A stretch of DNA of 64,000 bases. It comes from Nectonema munidae. Its lineage: Eukaryota; Nematomorpha; Nectonematoida; Nectonematidae. The notes beneath the pieces were generated by a model that was not told where the DNA came from, made no database searches, and was given only the letters and a program-made list of their open reading frames with translations. The position numbers were made by a program, and so were the translations under genes. Every line of letters begins with the position of its first letter. Position 1 is the first letter of the stretch. The stretch covers positions 1,197,001 through 1,261,000 of the forward strand of contig JAUIRK010000106.1 in assembly GCA_030549495.1 (NCBI GenBank), in the 5' to 3' direction. Of this stretch, positions 1-14,600 are shown one piece after another.

Positions 1-430
1 AGTTATAATTATAATCCTAATTCGCATACGATTTTTAGGTGACTTTGTTTTTGTTTAAGTTTATATGCATAAGTATGTGTAAAATTTTTGTATCTTTAGC
101 AAAATTTATGTTAGAAAAGCAAAAAAATATACCCTTATTTTCAAGTCTTAATTTATACTTTTCAAGCGTTCAGCTAAATTAAAAGACACTTGATATGACA
201 ACTTTTTTGTAAGTTTTACTAGAAATATTGTAGCGATTCTTTTTCCAAATTATATTTGCATTATGTCAAGAAGACTTCATCAATTTTATTATTGATCAAA
301 ATTGACCCTCTATTGTTTGTGACCCAAAGTAAATAATGAGTTAAACTAGACACTACAAAATATATTTGTTTATGCGGATAAAATTTTTTTGCTATGAAAC
401 ATTCTAATGAAATATAATTCAATAAAGCAT
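1..430. other. AT-rich non-coding sequence (probable cortactin intron)
   Basis: No ORF, exon or repeat is recognised here. Because cortactin exon 6 ends with a donor site at 2422 and no later exon is seen, this stretch is probably part of the next intron of that gene. That is inference. Confidence 0.4.
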
Positions 431-2072
431 TCATCCTTCTAAATGGATGAGAATGCGAAAAACATATTTAGGGACAGGGGCGCACATCCGGGGAGGGGGT
501 GAAAATGACCTTCGCCCCCCAAAAATTTTCTATAAGAGAGTTGTTTTTTATAAAACATGTATGATGATTGCATTATAGGATGTAATGGCATTCGAATACT
601 CAGGGAATGCAGACTTTCGAGTCAAACATCATGACAAGCTGCTCTGAAATTCCTATCAAAAATATTTTACAAACGATGTGAGAGCTATATAATAATAATT
701 GTTTCAATATGCAAACAATAACTCAATCTCTCTTCTCTCATTCAAACTCTCTCCTTTCACCCAAGCTCTCTTCTCTCGTTCAAGTTATCCTATCTCATTC
801 AGCTCTCTTCTCTCTAATTTGTATTTAGAGTTAAATTAAAAATTATTTTATTTTATCTCATTAGAAACTAGTTTTTAGTGGAATATAAGTTCAATATTTT
901 CAGAACCTTTTTTAGTGATACCAAAGTTGAGCTATTCAAATTAATCACAGAGATTTTTGCTAAAAAAATTAGTTTCATCAATTCTCAGCAGAGCTAGCTT
1001 CATGTTTTAACTTTAATTAACCCACTGGCTCTCACAATTTGAATTTTTGCAAAAATAAAAATTTGTTTATGTTTTTAAATGAGAGAAAAATAAAGTTATC
1101 AATCGTTAGAATTTTATATCAATGAATATTGTCAGACTCGCGTTAAAATTTTTTAAAACAAAGGTCACTTTTAATCTTTATACGTTTGTTAAATTTTCTA
1201 ACATTTGAAAACTAATTTTTTTCAAGTTAAGAAATTTTTTCAACAATAGGTATTTGGGAATGAATATTTTGACTATTCCGTTTAAAAGCAAAAATATTCA
1301 ATTTTTTTAATAATGTTCGATTGTTAAATTTTGTAAGTAACACTGTACATAATAATTAAATCATTTTTTTACGAAATGTGTGGATTATTATTATAATAAT
1401 AAAAATATAATATCGAAAAAAATGTTTCGGTTGTTAAAAATGTACTTGATCTATTTATGACAGCTGTCAGAATTTTATTTGTAGACTGAGAAATAGTAAA
1501 AAAAGCTTAAATAATTTTATGAAAAGTGATTAAACAACCATTTTTTGTATACTATGATTCCTTACAAAATGTAAAAAATACAAGCGTTACCAAATCACTA
1601 TACTAAATATATATTTAGCTACTTCAACGTTGGCTTTTGTTGCTTATAAAAACTTGAAAATATCAAATATAGTGCCGATAAACTATCTCATTTTTTATGC
1701 TTCCTATTAATTTGAAATTATTCTGAGAACAGACAGTTTCATTTTAAAATAGTGAAAATTGCTTTATTAGTTTATTTTGTCTCCTTTCTCTTTCTTATAC
1801 CGCTTATGTCAAACTATGAACAAATTGATGATGAGGAATTGAACCCAGAGGCTTCCGTGCTGAGTCCATCATCTCAACCAACCTGCCATGCCACCCATAG
1901 AGTATGCTATAGTGGATACGTCAAATTAGTTTTCAAAAAACTTAAGTTATGCTGTAAAATTTTTTAGTTTTTGTTGAAGCTCTATAACTTTTTCTGATAG
2001 ACTTTTTTTGCTTAAAAGTTATTACAAAAGACAAATCATTGCAAAAGGTTAAACGTTATTTTACTTTTTGTA
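430..2072 (+). repeat. Interspersed repeat R1, copy 1
   Basis: This 1.6-kb block is repeated in inverted orientation at about 47450-51640. Shared landmarks are a CT-rich tract (about 720-820), the CAGCTGTCA segment near 1460, a tRNA-like segment near 1808-1890 (minus strand, B box GGTTCAATTCC) and the end near TTTTACTTTTTGTA. The left end carries a G-rich sequence seen at other repeat ends in the window. A 71-codon ORF at 1752-1967 runs antisense to the tRNA-like part and is not a gene. The family is unknown to me; no transposase is visible. Confidence 0.75.
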
Positions 2073-2422
2073 TAAAAAGTTCGATGAAATCACGCTTGAA
2101 ACACTGGTCATTGACACATCTAGGAACTGCAGGTTTCATGCAAAGACCGTGCGAATAACATTGATCGATTTGGTTGAATTCGTGTATAAAATGTGATATT
2201 TTTGAATTTGAAGAAAAAACCTAGCCTTTTATATGCGGTACAATTTTATTTAACAATAAAAAATTAATTTTAAATTTTTTAAAATTGAAATTGATTCTTT
2301 TTATTTGAAGTTCAGTTTCCTTTGATTAAACATGAAATGTTTTAGTTTGAAGGCAAAAAATGGATGGAAATTATGTAGTTAAAATTGAGTGCAGCACTTT
2401 TACAAAGATAAACTAAGAATAC

Positions 2423-2650
2423 CTTTTTGAGAGGAGTGTTTTTCAATTTTGGGGTTAACGTAGTCGTAGCCCAAGGCAAATTTATCCTGGGCCGCTTTTT
2501 GATCCACGCCAAATTTGCCTCCAAAGCCATGCTTATAATCGAATGTTGATTCGTGCTTTTCTACAACGCTTTGATAGTTCCAATCTTGAGCGCACTTATC
2601 TTGCCGACTTTTATCAATTCCAAACTTGCCACCAAAACCGTATGAATAAT
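2423..2650 (-). CDS. Cortactin exon 6 (repeats 3 and 4)
   Basis: 228 nt, phase 1 at both ends (acceptor GAATAG, donor gtattc). It encodes two repeats: DYSYGFGGKFGIDKSRQDK..., then DYKHGFGGKFGVDQKAAQDK..., ending KHSSQK. This is the last exon I can place in the window. Confidence 0.92.
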
Positions 2651-5600
2651 CTATTCGCACAAATATTAAATGAATTTAAAATAAATATAAGGAACAAAGC
2701 AAAGACAAAGGCAGATTCAAAAACCATTGGTGCATAGAGGCGAAGAAAGGTAATAATTACTTAGTAATAATTACTGAACCATTGTTGAGAAGTTTTTTGA
2801 GGCTGATACAAAAATATCCTTTCCATCACAAATATTTAAATAAAAAGACGAAATGTGAAATATAAACCTATTTTATTGTAAGCCATAGGTTTACTTGAAG
2901 ACAAGCTGTCATAGGATAAAGTCATAGCCTTGATTAACATTAACACTGTGTGGCAATTTTGCTACCTAATACAAAAAATAGCAGCCAAATAAATTCATTT
3001 TACAATAATATTCGGATAGAATATTTTCATAAATTAAAAGTTATCCTTTAAAAATATCTATTTTCTTTGTCTACTTAACCGTACTTTTAAATGATCTTTT
3101 TTCTGGATACAATATCCAGGATTATGATTCTGAGGGAAAATATCTGACTCCGAATCCAAGTATACTTACAAAAATCAGACTACGACACCAAATACTTAAA
3201 ATTTTAGCTCCACCCTTACTTTCGGCTTCGACTAAAGAAAGCCCACAACATATGCTTAAAAAATAAGCTTATTTTTTCATTATTTTATACTCAAAAAATA
3301 CAACACTAACTCCTAAATTTTATTAGACGCCGACTCCAGCTACACAACCCTGATTAAATCTATAAGGAAGAAAGGACCTCATGGTTTATGTTCATTCATG
3401 TCAATTTTCGTCTATCTTGCCGCTTTGTAAATTTTCCTTAATCAGGAATATGGATATAAATAACGTGGCACTACATCAACAAAAAAATCAGAAAGATGAT
3501 GGCTGTATTATTGAAAGGGATTTTTTACATGAAGCCTCTAAAAATAATTGAAAGTTCTGAGGTGCAAAACAGTTTTTTAATAAATATGAAGTATATGATA
3601 AACTTTTTAAATTGAAATAAAAAGGGAGATAAAAGCATAGACCGATTTCTGACAGCTATGCAGTCTTCGAAGTTCTTGACTCAATCATAAAAGATAACAA
3701 AAAGATTTAACATCAAAACATCAGCAACAATTTCTTCCAATAGAAGCTACATTGACTAATTTAATTGAATTTATTAATTAATTGTCTTTAGAAATAAAAA
3801 ATAGTAAGACTTTTAGTGTTGCTTATGTGGACTAGGATACTTTCTTAAATCTGAAAAACTATACTTAATGCGTTTAAACAAAGCAATGTCAAGTACTAGA
3901 TAATTTTAAAATGTATTCAGTAAGATTCTGTATTATAACTATTATTATTCCTAATATTCATCAATGATATAACTGATAAGCTTCTTCACGGGTAAAAATC
4001 TTTACTGATGTTATAAAAACTTTCAGCATATATTAAAAATCCACAAAATACAGATTTATGCTATATGCGTGGCCTCTGACAAAACTGACAAAATTCTATA
4101 AAGAAGACGATTTAGGTATAATTATGAACTCTCTCTAAGTTAAACTTCAGAGAACATAAATTCTTTGCTGTAAAAAAACTTAGTCTAGGATTTAACAAAT
4201 ACCTTTGTATTCTTGATTATAGAAATGTAATTTATGGAAGTTATTTTCCTGTGAAAATGTAAGATTGAAAAATTCAAAAAGCTTTTACCAAAAGCATGAA
4301 TGGTACGAGAAATAAAACATATGGCCAGAGAAAGAAATTGATGAAGAAAATGATCTCTATATTTAATATTATGAAGAAAAACATGCCTTTAGAAAGAAAG
4401 TGTTATCTTGCGTTTTCGAAAATAACTTCTAGATCTAATTCACCCAAATTAAAGGATGAAATTTAAAGATCCTTAGTAATTGCTAAATATACTTCATTCA
4501 AAAAAATGGAATTCTTTGCCAACACTCAGACAATAAACATATTCAAAAATAAGCTTGATAAATTATGGTCTTATAAAAGATTTGTTTTCTAGTTAATACC
4601 AGATCCAAATTTTAAACAATAATTACCTATTCTTTATTAAAAAGTTTCATCAAAAAATCAATTTTTTTTAAATTTTATGTCTACTTTACTTTGTGATGTT
4701 TTGTTAGGATAAGTCTCACAGTTTTTGTCATAACAATTTATAGTTGAGCAAAAATGTGTGAACGGGGAATGGGTTTGGCTAGTACGGGAAACTCTGTTGC
4801 CAAACTGAATGGAAGGTGGCAAACCTAATTTTAATAGGACACGAGAAGGGGCGTGTGGACGTCAAGAAAGTGTACACAATAGACTAAACAAATTAAAAAA
4901 TTCGTCCCCTCCCACTAATTACAAAAAAAATGTTCTGAGGCAAAGATGTGAATAGGTGGTATCAACTAATTTTTTATCGTAAATTCAATTTTTTAAACTG
5001 TTTTTTTCTATCACATCTAGGTTTTTTGCCTTTGAATACCAGAGTTTTATTATATTACATAAAGGTTAAAATTTAAAAGTGTGTTTTTAGATGATTTTTG
5101 TACTGTGTCTTTGAAATATCACGAAACAACATCCAGAAATCGTCAGCCATCATGTTAGGTTTCCAAATAATGGTAGTGGTACCGTAGGGTGTTTTCATCG
5201 AAAAGGCACAATTGCGCCCCTTGTATCGAACTATGAGGAAAGCAAGCTTGATGTAGGATCGAACCCAAGACCTTGAGTTATCGAATTCGGCATCTAACCA
5301 ACCATACTCACACCCCTCCTTGATACTCCTCTAGAATACCCTAGAACAGCCTTTTTCAAACTTTTTTACTGCAAACCATAGCAAGAACCGCAGTGTGCAT
5401 CGCGACCCATAATACTTAGGTGTAATAAGACAAACTCTGTTCACTAAGTTCATTTATTCAGCATCGACTATTTATATGACCTTTCTTTTTTGTCATGACC
5501 CATTTTATTTTTCACGCTACCCACAGTTTGAAAAACGCTGCCCTAGAATACCTTGATAGTTGTTCCCCATTCTGGAAATATCTTGGTGAAATCTTTCCCC

Positions 5601-8600
5601 TTACTTAGAAAATAAATTTTGAACGACAACCCATGGAAATTTTGTGTTAACTAGAAAATCACCATATATTAATTAGAAAGTCTTACATGCTTTTAAAAAA
5701 TAATTTTATCATTAATACTAACTAAATATGGCTTTCATCAAGTGTATAGCACGATTTTAAATTTGAGTTAAAAAATAACCACTATATAAATATTCTACTA
5801 TGATGTCCCTCAAGCGCAGCGATATCCAAAATAGTTGAAAATCTTCAGCTAGTTATATAGTACATTCATATTTAAAGGTCGTGCTATATATACTTGGTGA
5901 AAACTAAAAGTTTTTTGATTCTAGAGGAACAATAAACTAACTAATAAATTATTTAACAAACAATCTGTCTTAACTAATTAGATATTACTTCGTAGCTGGA
6001 AGGATAGGGAGGAGAACTGAAAGACAAATAAGACCCAAAATTTGATACAAAATGTTTACCCTTTTGAGATGAATGTTTATCAACTTTTTCAATGTGATTC
6101 CATCCAAAAGCTGAAGCATCTTTTCGTTCTTTTTGAATGCCAAATTTTCCGCCAAACCCGTGCTTATAATCTACGAAAAAAATAAGACAGTTGATAGAAT
6201 TTAATTCTAATTATAAAATGACAGAATGTCGGCTTACAACTCATTGACTACGAACAATTTTAGCCAACAAATTTTGACTCAGATGCCAAATGATTTCACA
6301 CATCATTTCTTCGAAAATGGGGTCTTATATAATTCTTTCTACTATATTTTTCTCTCTGAATTTTCTATAAATTTTAGATATCTCTATATATATTTCATAA
6401 ACTATTTGTAGATTTTTTGTACTCTCCCATGCACTTGCCAAGCTTCTAATTCCATTTTTATAGCTCGATATTATTCTTTTTTAATAAAAGTTCATTCAAT
6501 TCATTTATTTATCTACCTCATATAAGGAATTTAAAAAATTGTCTCAGCTACATAAGCAATTACGGCGAATCATTTTCATAATAAACAAATTGATGTTCTT
6601 CATGACCAGATAAACACAAATACTATCTATAATTTCCACAGTTCTTATCAAGAGCATACAATCGCCTTTGGAGCATGCTTTGGCAAATATCTTTCTTGGA
6701 TTAAGAAAAGCGTGTATTAGATAATGCTAAGGGAAAAGAAGTGTTGATTGCTTATTATCGATATATGAATGACACCTTCTAAATTTGTCATAATGAACGG
6801 CATTTTGATGAATTATTGACTATATTTAATAGTCTCCATAAAAGTCTTCGATTTACATCGAAAAAATGGAATTAAATAAGTTACCTTTTTAGATGCAAAA
6901 ATTTCTATTGAAGATGGGAAATTTTCACAGAAGTTTATAGAAAATCAACCTTCAATAGTTCAAAAAAAATGAAATGGGATTTATTTGATATTGAAGCTTT
7001 GCTTATGAAACAATATGTTCCGGGTTTGTGTATGCAAAAAGATATATCCTTCTCACTCAAAAATTAAATTTTTATTTTAAATATTTTTTTGTTCACAGTT
7101 TGTTTAATTTGTTCTTGTGAGAAAATTTAATTTTTTTTTTGAAAAATGATAGAAAAAAAATGTTTTTTGTTTAGTATTGTGTTATTTGTGTTCAATTATA
7201 GTGTAATTTATATTTGGTGCCTTTGAATTTACAATGTAATTATGATTATATATTTTTAGACGCTATGCTCTTGATAAGAACTGAACAAATTATCTATAAT
7301 TGTGCCTTTTAAATAAATTTTAGTGATTAATTCAAGTTTTAATGTCCACTAATATACTTTAATAAATTTTTTTATTTTTAAAATAAACTATAAATATTTA
7401 TTCAATAATAACACTGGTCAACACAATATTTTTGGCAGGCAAAGTGAGACTGGTTTCTGGGGTTTTCAAGGGCGCTGAATCCGAATCTGACATTTGTTTT
7501 TTCAAGTTGGCTCTAGTTTTGGAGATATCACAGGGGGGTCGTTCGTCTGAAATCACCCATTCGCGACCATAACTAAACGTACAAAAAACGGCTAAATAGT
7601 GCAAAAATGTCAGATATTGATTTTTATGATAATCTAAAACCACAAAGACAGTGTAAAATCTCAATCTAACAAGTTAAGTTAGATATAACATCATTTCATT
7701 TATCCTATAATAACTGAACACTTTTCATAGATTTCGAGAATATACAAAAAATTTGCTAAAAATTTACTGAATTTTAATGCAAAGCATTTATTATACACTA
7801 GATTCTTAGTTACAATGAACACACAAAACAATATTTTATTCACAAAAGTGAAATTGACGTTTATACGATTTTCGCTTGTGAGCAACTTTCGGACAGTCTC
7901 TCAAAAGGTTCCAGCAGTAGTCTGCCATCATGTGCTCATCCCATTTGCCTTGATACCTCTCTTCCATTGTTTTGATGTCTTGATGGAATCTCTCTCCTTG
8001 CTCCTCACTGTAATCACCAAGATTACCAAGAAATCTGTCGAGGTGGCTAAACAAGAAATGAACTTTAATGCTCACATTTGCCCCTAGTTTTTCGTATGCA
8101 GTAAGCATCTTACGGACCAATTGCTTGTAATTATCAGCTTTGTGATTTCCCAAAAAGTTTGTCACTACATCTGTGAAGGACACCCAAGCATTTAACTCAA
8201 CCCTGTTCATATGATTAGTGAAGTCAGAATCCCTCATGAGCGTTCGAATCTGAGGTCCATCGAAGATGCCACCTTTAGCTTTTTCGATGGAAAGACCTGG
8301 AAATTGCCTGCATATGTACTTGAAGCAATCCCCATCTTTGTTCAACGCCTTAACAAACTGCTTCATGAGCCCTAGTTTTATGTGCAATGGAGGGAAGATG
8401 ATTCTATCCCTGGGTACCAAAGGCTCATTGATGACGTTGGCTGTGCCGACTTCGAGACTTTCTCGTTCTGGCCAGTTCTCCCTTCTCCAGTGCTGGTTTC
8501 TTGCTCTGCTATCCCACAAACAAAGAAAGCAGGGATACTTTGTGTACCCACTTTGCTGACCAAGCAGAAAATTCACCATTTTCAAGTCCACACAAATCAG

Positions 8601-11600
8601 CCATTTATGAGTGTTGTAATTTAGTTTTTCAAGAACAAATTGGATACCATCATACTCTTCTTTCATCTTGGTAGAATGGCCAATTGGTACAGGAGCAAAC
8701 TTATTGCCATTATGCAAAAGTACAACTTTTAGACTTGATTTCGAGCTATCTATAAAGAGACGCCAATCTGCTGGGTCATATGACGAGATCCCCATGCAGT
8801 TAAGAAGTGCAGAAACGTCATTACAAAAGACCAGGTCATCTTCTTTAGAAAAGAAACGAAGCAAGCTGCCTTCCCTTGTCCTATAGTATGTTACTTTTGT
8901 GCCAGAATCAAGAATGTTTTTCTCTTGGAGTCGTGATGCAAGAACTTCAGACTGCTCCTTCGACAAACAAAGGTCTCGCACTAGGTCATTAAGTTCAGAT
9001 TGATTGAAAAGCTGAGGGCCATTTGAGGGTTCTTCATAGTCACTACAGCTATCACCACTTGATATTGAAAGATCAGCTGGAATCTCTTCGGTTTCATCGA
9101 TTTCAGGCAGACTGGTGAAAACAGGCACAGGTAGATCCTCAGAGTGCGCAACAGGACGGATAGCAGAATCCAGGCTCGGATACTGCCAATTTGCTTTCTT
9201 GTGCTTGTTAAACCCCGTCATATCATTGATACAGAAGTAGCAGTCATCAAAATGATTCTTGGGCTCTCTCCACACCATTGGTACAGCAAACTTCAACTTC
9301 AGCTTACCATTGGTCCAACCGCGGAGACTTTCTACACAGGTTTTGCACACCATATGTGGGGCCCAAGACTTATCTTGGTCACCTAGTTTCATATCGAAGT
9401 ATGCTTTGTACGCCCTCTTGACAAAGTCTGTAATATTCCTCTTTTGTTGTGCCATCATATACTGTCCACAGATGTAACAAAAGACATCCGGTTCATATCT
9501 ACAACGTCTTTTAGAAGAACTCATTTTCTCTCTGGAACTCATTTTCAACTCTGGAATAAAAAAGGAAAAGAATTAAAAAGAAAATTCTTAAATACTGTTT
9601 TAAAAACACTACATACATAATAATTATTATGTATTTTCTGATATTATTATTTACTGCTTCTATATTGAAGTATTTCAGGGAGAATTTTAGCAGTTTAGGC
9701 TTATTTGAGGCTATCAGTATCTTCTAAACTAGAGCCAATCAGACAAAACCAATGTTATATTCGTAATCAGCGACCTTCAAAACCCCAGAAAACACTCCTA
9801 GATGGTCTGCCAAAGAAAAAAAATAAAAATTTGTTGACCAGTGTAATCAATATCACATTTATATAAAACTATACACACAAATATGTTCTTAGAACTATAA
9901 AAGGGATTTTCACACATCAATATATACACGCTGAAATAATTTATCTTAAGTCGGTAAATTGGGACTCGCTAAAATAGGGTCCTACCATATAAGTTGAGGA
10001 TGTATGAATAATGATCACTCCCATCCCGATAATTGCAAGGCTGAAAATAAGGATAAGCCTTTATTCTTCAATAAAGGCTTATAATATAAGGCAAGCGTCT
10101 CAAATAGCCTAGGAAAGCAAATCTCTAGATCTGCCTTCTCGAGGCAAGGTGGTTTCAACGTGATGATATAGAGGTGAAAAGCGAAAAGATAAGCTATAAC
10201 ATGTAAAGTCTGTTAGAACAGGCTCATTTAGCTCAAAAAAGTAGTTGTTTTAGGAGAAAATTACTATTATTCCAGATTACCATTGCCTTGTGATTTGAAC
10301 TATTGGTTGAGTGAAGGCTTAATTTTCCAAGTTGCAACAAAATGGTTGGTGCCAGGAAGAGCATGAGCTAAAAAAACATAGCTCATTTTTTGTAATACAA
10401 AGCATAGAAAAAAGACATCAAATAGAATAAATATTGTTTAAACAGAAAGAAATCAAAAATCTGAAATATTGCATATTTACCTGGTAATGGTATCGTCAGT
10501 CAAAATCGAAAAGTGGTACTGAAGCCATCAGGAAAAAAGTCCAAAAGTAAAAAAATATTGAGAGATTTATGAAATGGAAACTAAAAAACTCTCCCTATTT
10601 TGAAGAATTATTATTGAACGTAGAAAACAATAGAGGCGTGATTGAAGAATGGCAAAAATTCGAGTGAGGTAAAGAGATGTAGAACTCAACGAAGTGCAAG
10701 ACAGACTCTAATACGAATGAAATTTAATAAAGCGCCTGGATCCAGTAAAATAAGTATATAGACATGGAGAAAGCTTAAGGTTAAAAATTAAATGACAGAG
10801 CAATTAAAATTGATATGGAGAACAGAAGTTATACTAAATGATTGGAAAGGAGTTTAATATTGTGAATATAAGGAAGGCAATATTTTGGATTGTTACAACA
10901 ATCGTGGAAAAATAAAACTGTGAGAGCATTCATTGAAACTTTGTGAAAGAATATTAGAAAAACGAAAAGGTAAAGTAGTAAAAGTTGAGCCAAAGTAATT
11001 TGGCTTTATGCCAGTAGAGCACAATAGACGTAATCTTCATTGTTAGGCAACTCAAATAAAAAAAATTGAGTGAAATCTGTCAATATTTTATGGCTTTGTA
11101 GATGAAATCGTAAGAAGTTAACCGAACATAAATGACATAAGCATGTCGGTGAGCCTAAGGGCAAGAATATATTCACCAATAAATATACCAATATCCACAA
11201 AGTAAGATTGCTACAACTGAAAAGATTATGTTGAGGAAGATGATGGCTTTAATTGAAAGAGATAATAAAGAACTAGGAACAGAAAAGTAGAATTACTAGT
11301 GTGTTCGTTAAAATCGAATAAAGAAACGTCTGTTAGTTTAGCATATCCTAAAGGGAAGGAGAAAGCAGTGTTTGAAGAAATGAAGTATCCTGTAGATGTC
11401 GTCAAGGCAAAAAAGAAGAGATAAAAAGCGGTGTACGAGTCACGATGAAGTCGAGACTTGAGATCATGACCGCTGATTTCCAACCTGGAGAAAATGTGTG
11501 TGTGTGTGTGTAACGAATAAAAAATATTTAAAAAATACGCAAGCCGATGTGCCGCTCCAATCGGTACAACACTAGATTTCCTATAGAGTTTGGAGATGGT

Positions 11601-14600
11601 ATTGCATCAGAATTACAAAATTTTGCTTTAATCATCTACAGTTGCTGGGATAATACTTTAGAAAAGTTTGCCTGCTTCCGTTAGCGATCATTTATAAACG
11701 ATATATAAAATAAACACTTTGCTCAAAACTTCGCTATCTTGAAATATATCAACTAAAAGAATTAACATGTTCTTTTTCTTTTTTACTTGTCGAGATTGCA
11801 TCCAAGCGAAGAACATTGTTCGATAACTGGACAGATGAAAGAGATGTCACGATCCAGAATCAAAGCAGAGACTACGCGAACAAGACCATAAGTAGCTACA
11901 CTATATGTTAGTACGTTTAGAAAGAAAGTTAGTTAAATTTTAAATATTTAATTGGGTAGATAGATATTAAACACAGACTTTTCTCAATAACTATTACAGA
12001 TATATATAACTTCTTTGATTGAGAAAAAATAAAAACACAGACCCAATTTAGAGTTTTATACTTATGGGAAAAGTAAATTTGGTAAATAAAACATTTTAAA
12101 TCTGGATCGCTTTGAAATAGCTTAAGAGTAAATTATTTGAAAATTTTAGAAATCAAAAAACATCAACAAATAAATAGCATTTAAAGTATATAGTGATAAC
12201 TTATTTAGTTTGATAAATCGCTTATAGAATTAACAAAGCCTAAAAGTTTTGTGTTTAGTGTACTAGCGCAATTAATATTACTTCATCTCTTCGGTATATT
12301 CACGTCTATTTGTGTTTGTTTAAGTCCCAAATATACTTTAAGTCACATTAAATGATAAAAATTTGAACAAAACATGCATACCTGTTTGAGATTCGTGCTT
12401 AGCAACTTTAGCTACATATTCATGTCCATGAGCTGACTTAAAAAGTGATATTAAAACACTCAGAAAGTTTGATAAAATATGGGTATTCCTCAATAAAAAT
12501 ATTTTACAGGAAGTGAAAAATAATGAATACGAATTGTTCATATCCAATCTTTTAAAAAATTAAAAATTGATTGCATGAGCTTTTTAATGCTGGAATTATA
12601 CAAATATAAGTTACGACCAAAAATCCACGCTGGCATTAATCTGCGTATTTTTGGGCGGTAGCCCTTATAAAAAGACCAATTTTTCATTGGTGTTCATTGG
12701 AAGACAAGAAAATAAGACACTGCGCCTTTACCACACAGACACGGGATACCTCACCTCCTCATGTGCGCACAAATTAAAACCAATCTGAGACGGGTGCAAC
12801 GCAAAATAATCACCCCTGTATAATTTAACACCGGGGAAGCCAAAAAATAGCACCCCTTGCCAAATAATCACCCCTGACATTGGTTTCTTTGTATTATTAG
12901 AGAACATGCTTAGTTACAATACAATTTTTCATATAACTATAGACAATTGACATCGAGGAGTGAGAAATATCAAGCCCCCTGCTAAATGATATCTGCATGT
13001 ATAGATTTATTCATGTTTTTATTATTAGTGTTCTGTTTGTTTTATTAGTGGACGGACTGAGAATGAATTTTTTCACAAGATTTTAATACAATCAACGTGT
13101 ATTATTTATTCATACAGCATTTACGTATTTTTTGTTTGACTTTTTGTTGAGAGATGAAAGCGTTGTAAGAATTTTTATATCTAGACCTCAGTTTTATTTT
13201 TTTGTTATCAATCAGAAAGCTTAAAAGTGTTAAAATTTAGATAAATAATTTCAGTGATACAGTTGTAATATATTATTCTGTATACCATAGGGCAGACAAA
13301 AATGCAAGGCTTATCAGAATAATCGTACTACACTAAAATCAGTCTATGTCAAATTGTTTGGGACCTAAAAAAAACGTCACTTATGCGAAGTCGACTTAGA
13401 CGGAGTTTATAAAAAATTAAAATCAATAAGAGTCACTATGTCTTCCTCCTACAATACATTTTTATTATTCATGGATCTAATAATACATTGATATTCAAAT
13501 TCTACAAATTCTCAAAAATTTACAGAAAAGTTTATTAAAGTGAGAAAATATGGTACATATAGAATGAAAAAAATTAAACAAAATACAAATCTTATAATTT
13601 AAAGAAGTTTTTAATTAATGAGAAAAAGTTTTTGTATATTACAATAATGGAAACATCAAGCAAGAGGATACATTTTGACGGTAACCCGACAATTGCCCCC
13701 AATATATTAATCGGGACGGGATAAGGGGCGTGAGTAAGGTTGGTTAGATACGGCGCTTCGATAATTTAAGATCTTGGGTTCGATCCCGAGTCAAGCCTCC
13801 TCAATGAAAACTCTCCACGGTACCTTTGCCTATTATTTAATCAATCTAATCATTTTAAAAAATATGTTTAATTTTAAAATTAGTTTTTGTGATATGATTA
13901 ATTTTAGGGTTGGTGTTTTTTATATGATTAACCTTAGAGCTAGTGTCTGTGATGTGTTTAATTTAGAGATACTATTTCTGATGCAATTAATATTATGATT
14001 AAATTGCATAGCTCGAAATTTGAAATTATAGCTTAATAATTTTTTCATATTTTTTATTAATAGTTAATATCTTTTTCATTTCTTAAAAATAATCAGATTT
14101 TCAAATAAATTAACAGGTGATAGTTCCCTCGGCGCCTATTATCCTAGGAAACAATTCTCCTAGAACGAGTATGTCCCAGGTAGTAACTTAAATTTAAATT
14201 CGTTTTTAATATTTAAAGAGATGATAGGATTGTCGCGGTCGCGAAGCGAACCAGGGATAGCAGGATCTAAACCACACATCCCAACCACTAGCTAAAAATT
14301 TAAGTAAACAATTAATAAGTATTAAAAGGAATAAGTAAAAAATATATGCATTTGAAAATTAGCGTTAATGTTATTTTTGTATTTTGAAGAGCTGGTATGA
14401 AATTAAGGGAGGCATCTTCTGATTCAAAGATTTATTTTTGGAATCTATACTACGGCTAACAGGCTTTTTAGCTTTCGATTGATTTACTCTCTTGCCTACC
14501 CATGACTCGTCTCACTTAATTACATACTCCCTTCATATTGGCATCCATTTGAATCTTAAATCTGCCTTTTCAATGTTAAAACTCCGAAGAAAGTACAAAG

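Noticed and set aside
1752-1967. 71-codon ORF with a hydrophobic start, like a small secreted protein
   Set aside because: It lies within repeat R1 and runs antisense to its tRNA-like part; the second R1 copy does not keep the frame.
2342-2530. Minus-strand ORF overlapping cortactin exon 6
   Set aside because: Different frame of the same exon plus intron; no motif.
2543-2737. ORF on the plus strand over a cortactin exon
   Set aside because: Shadow of the real minus-strand exon, which has clear repeat motifs and splice sites.
8266-8886. Several ORFs of 60-97 codons on both strands
   Set aside because: Shadows of the 570-codon transposase gene.
13700-13830. Possible tRNA gene because of good A and B boxes
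   Set aside because: No cloverleaf with acceptor stem can be formed, and a related copy with the same extra tail exists at 5165; it is a SINE.
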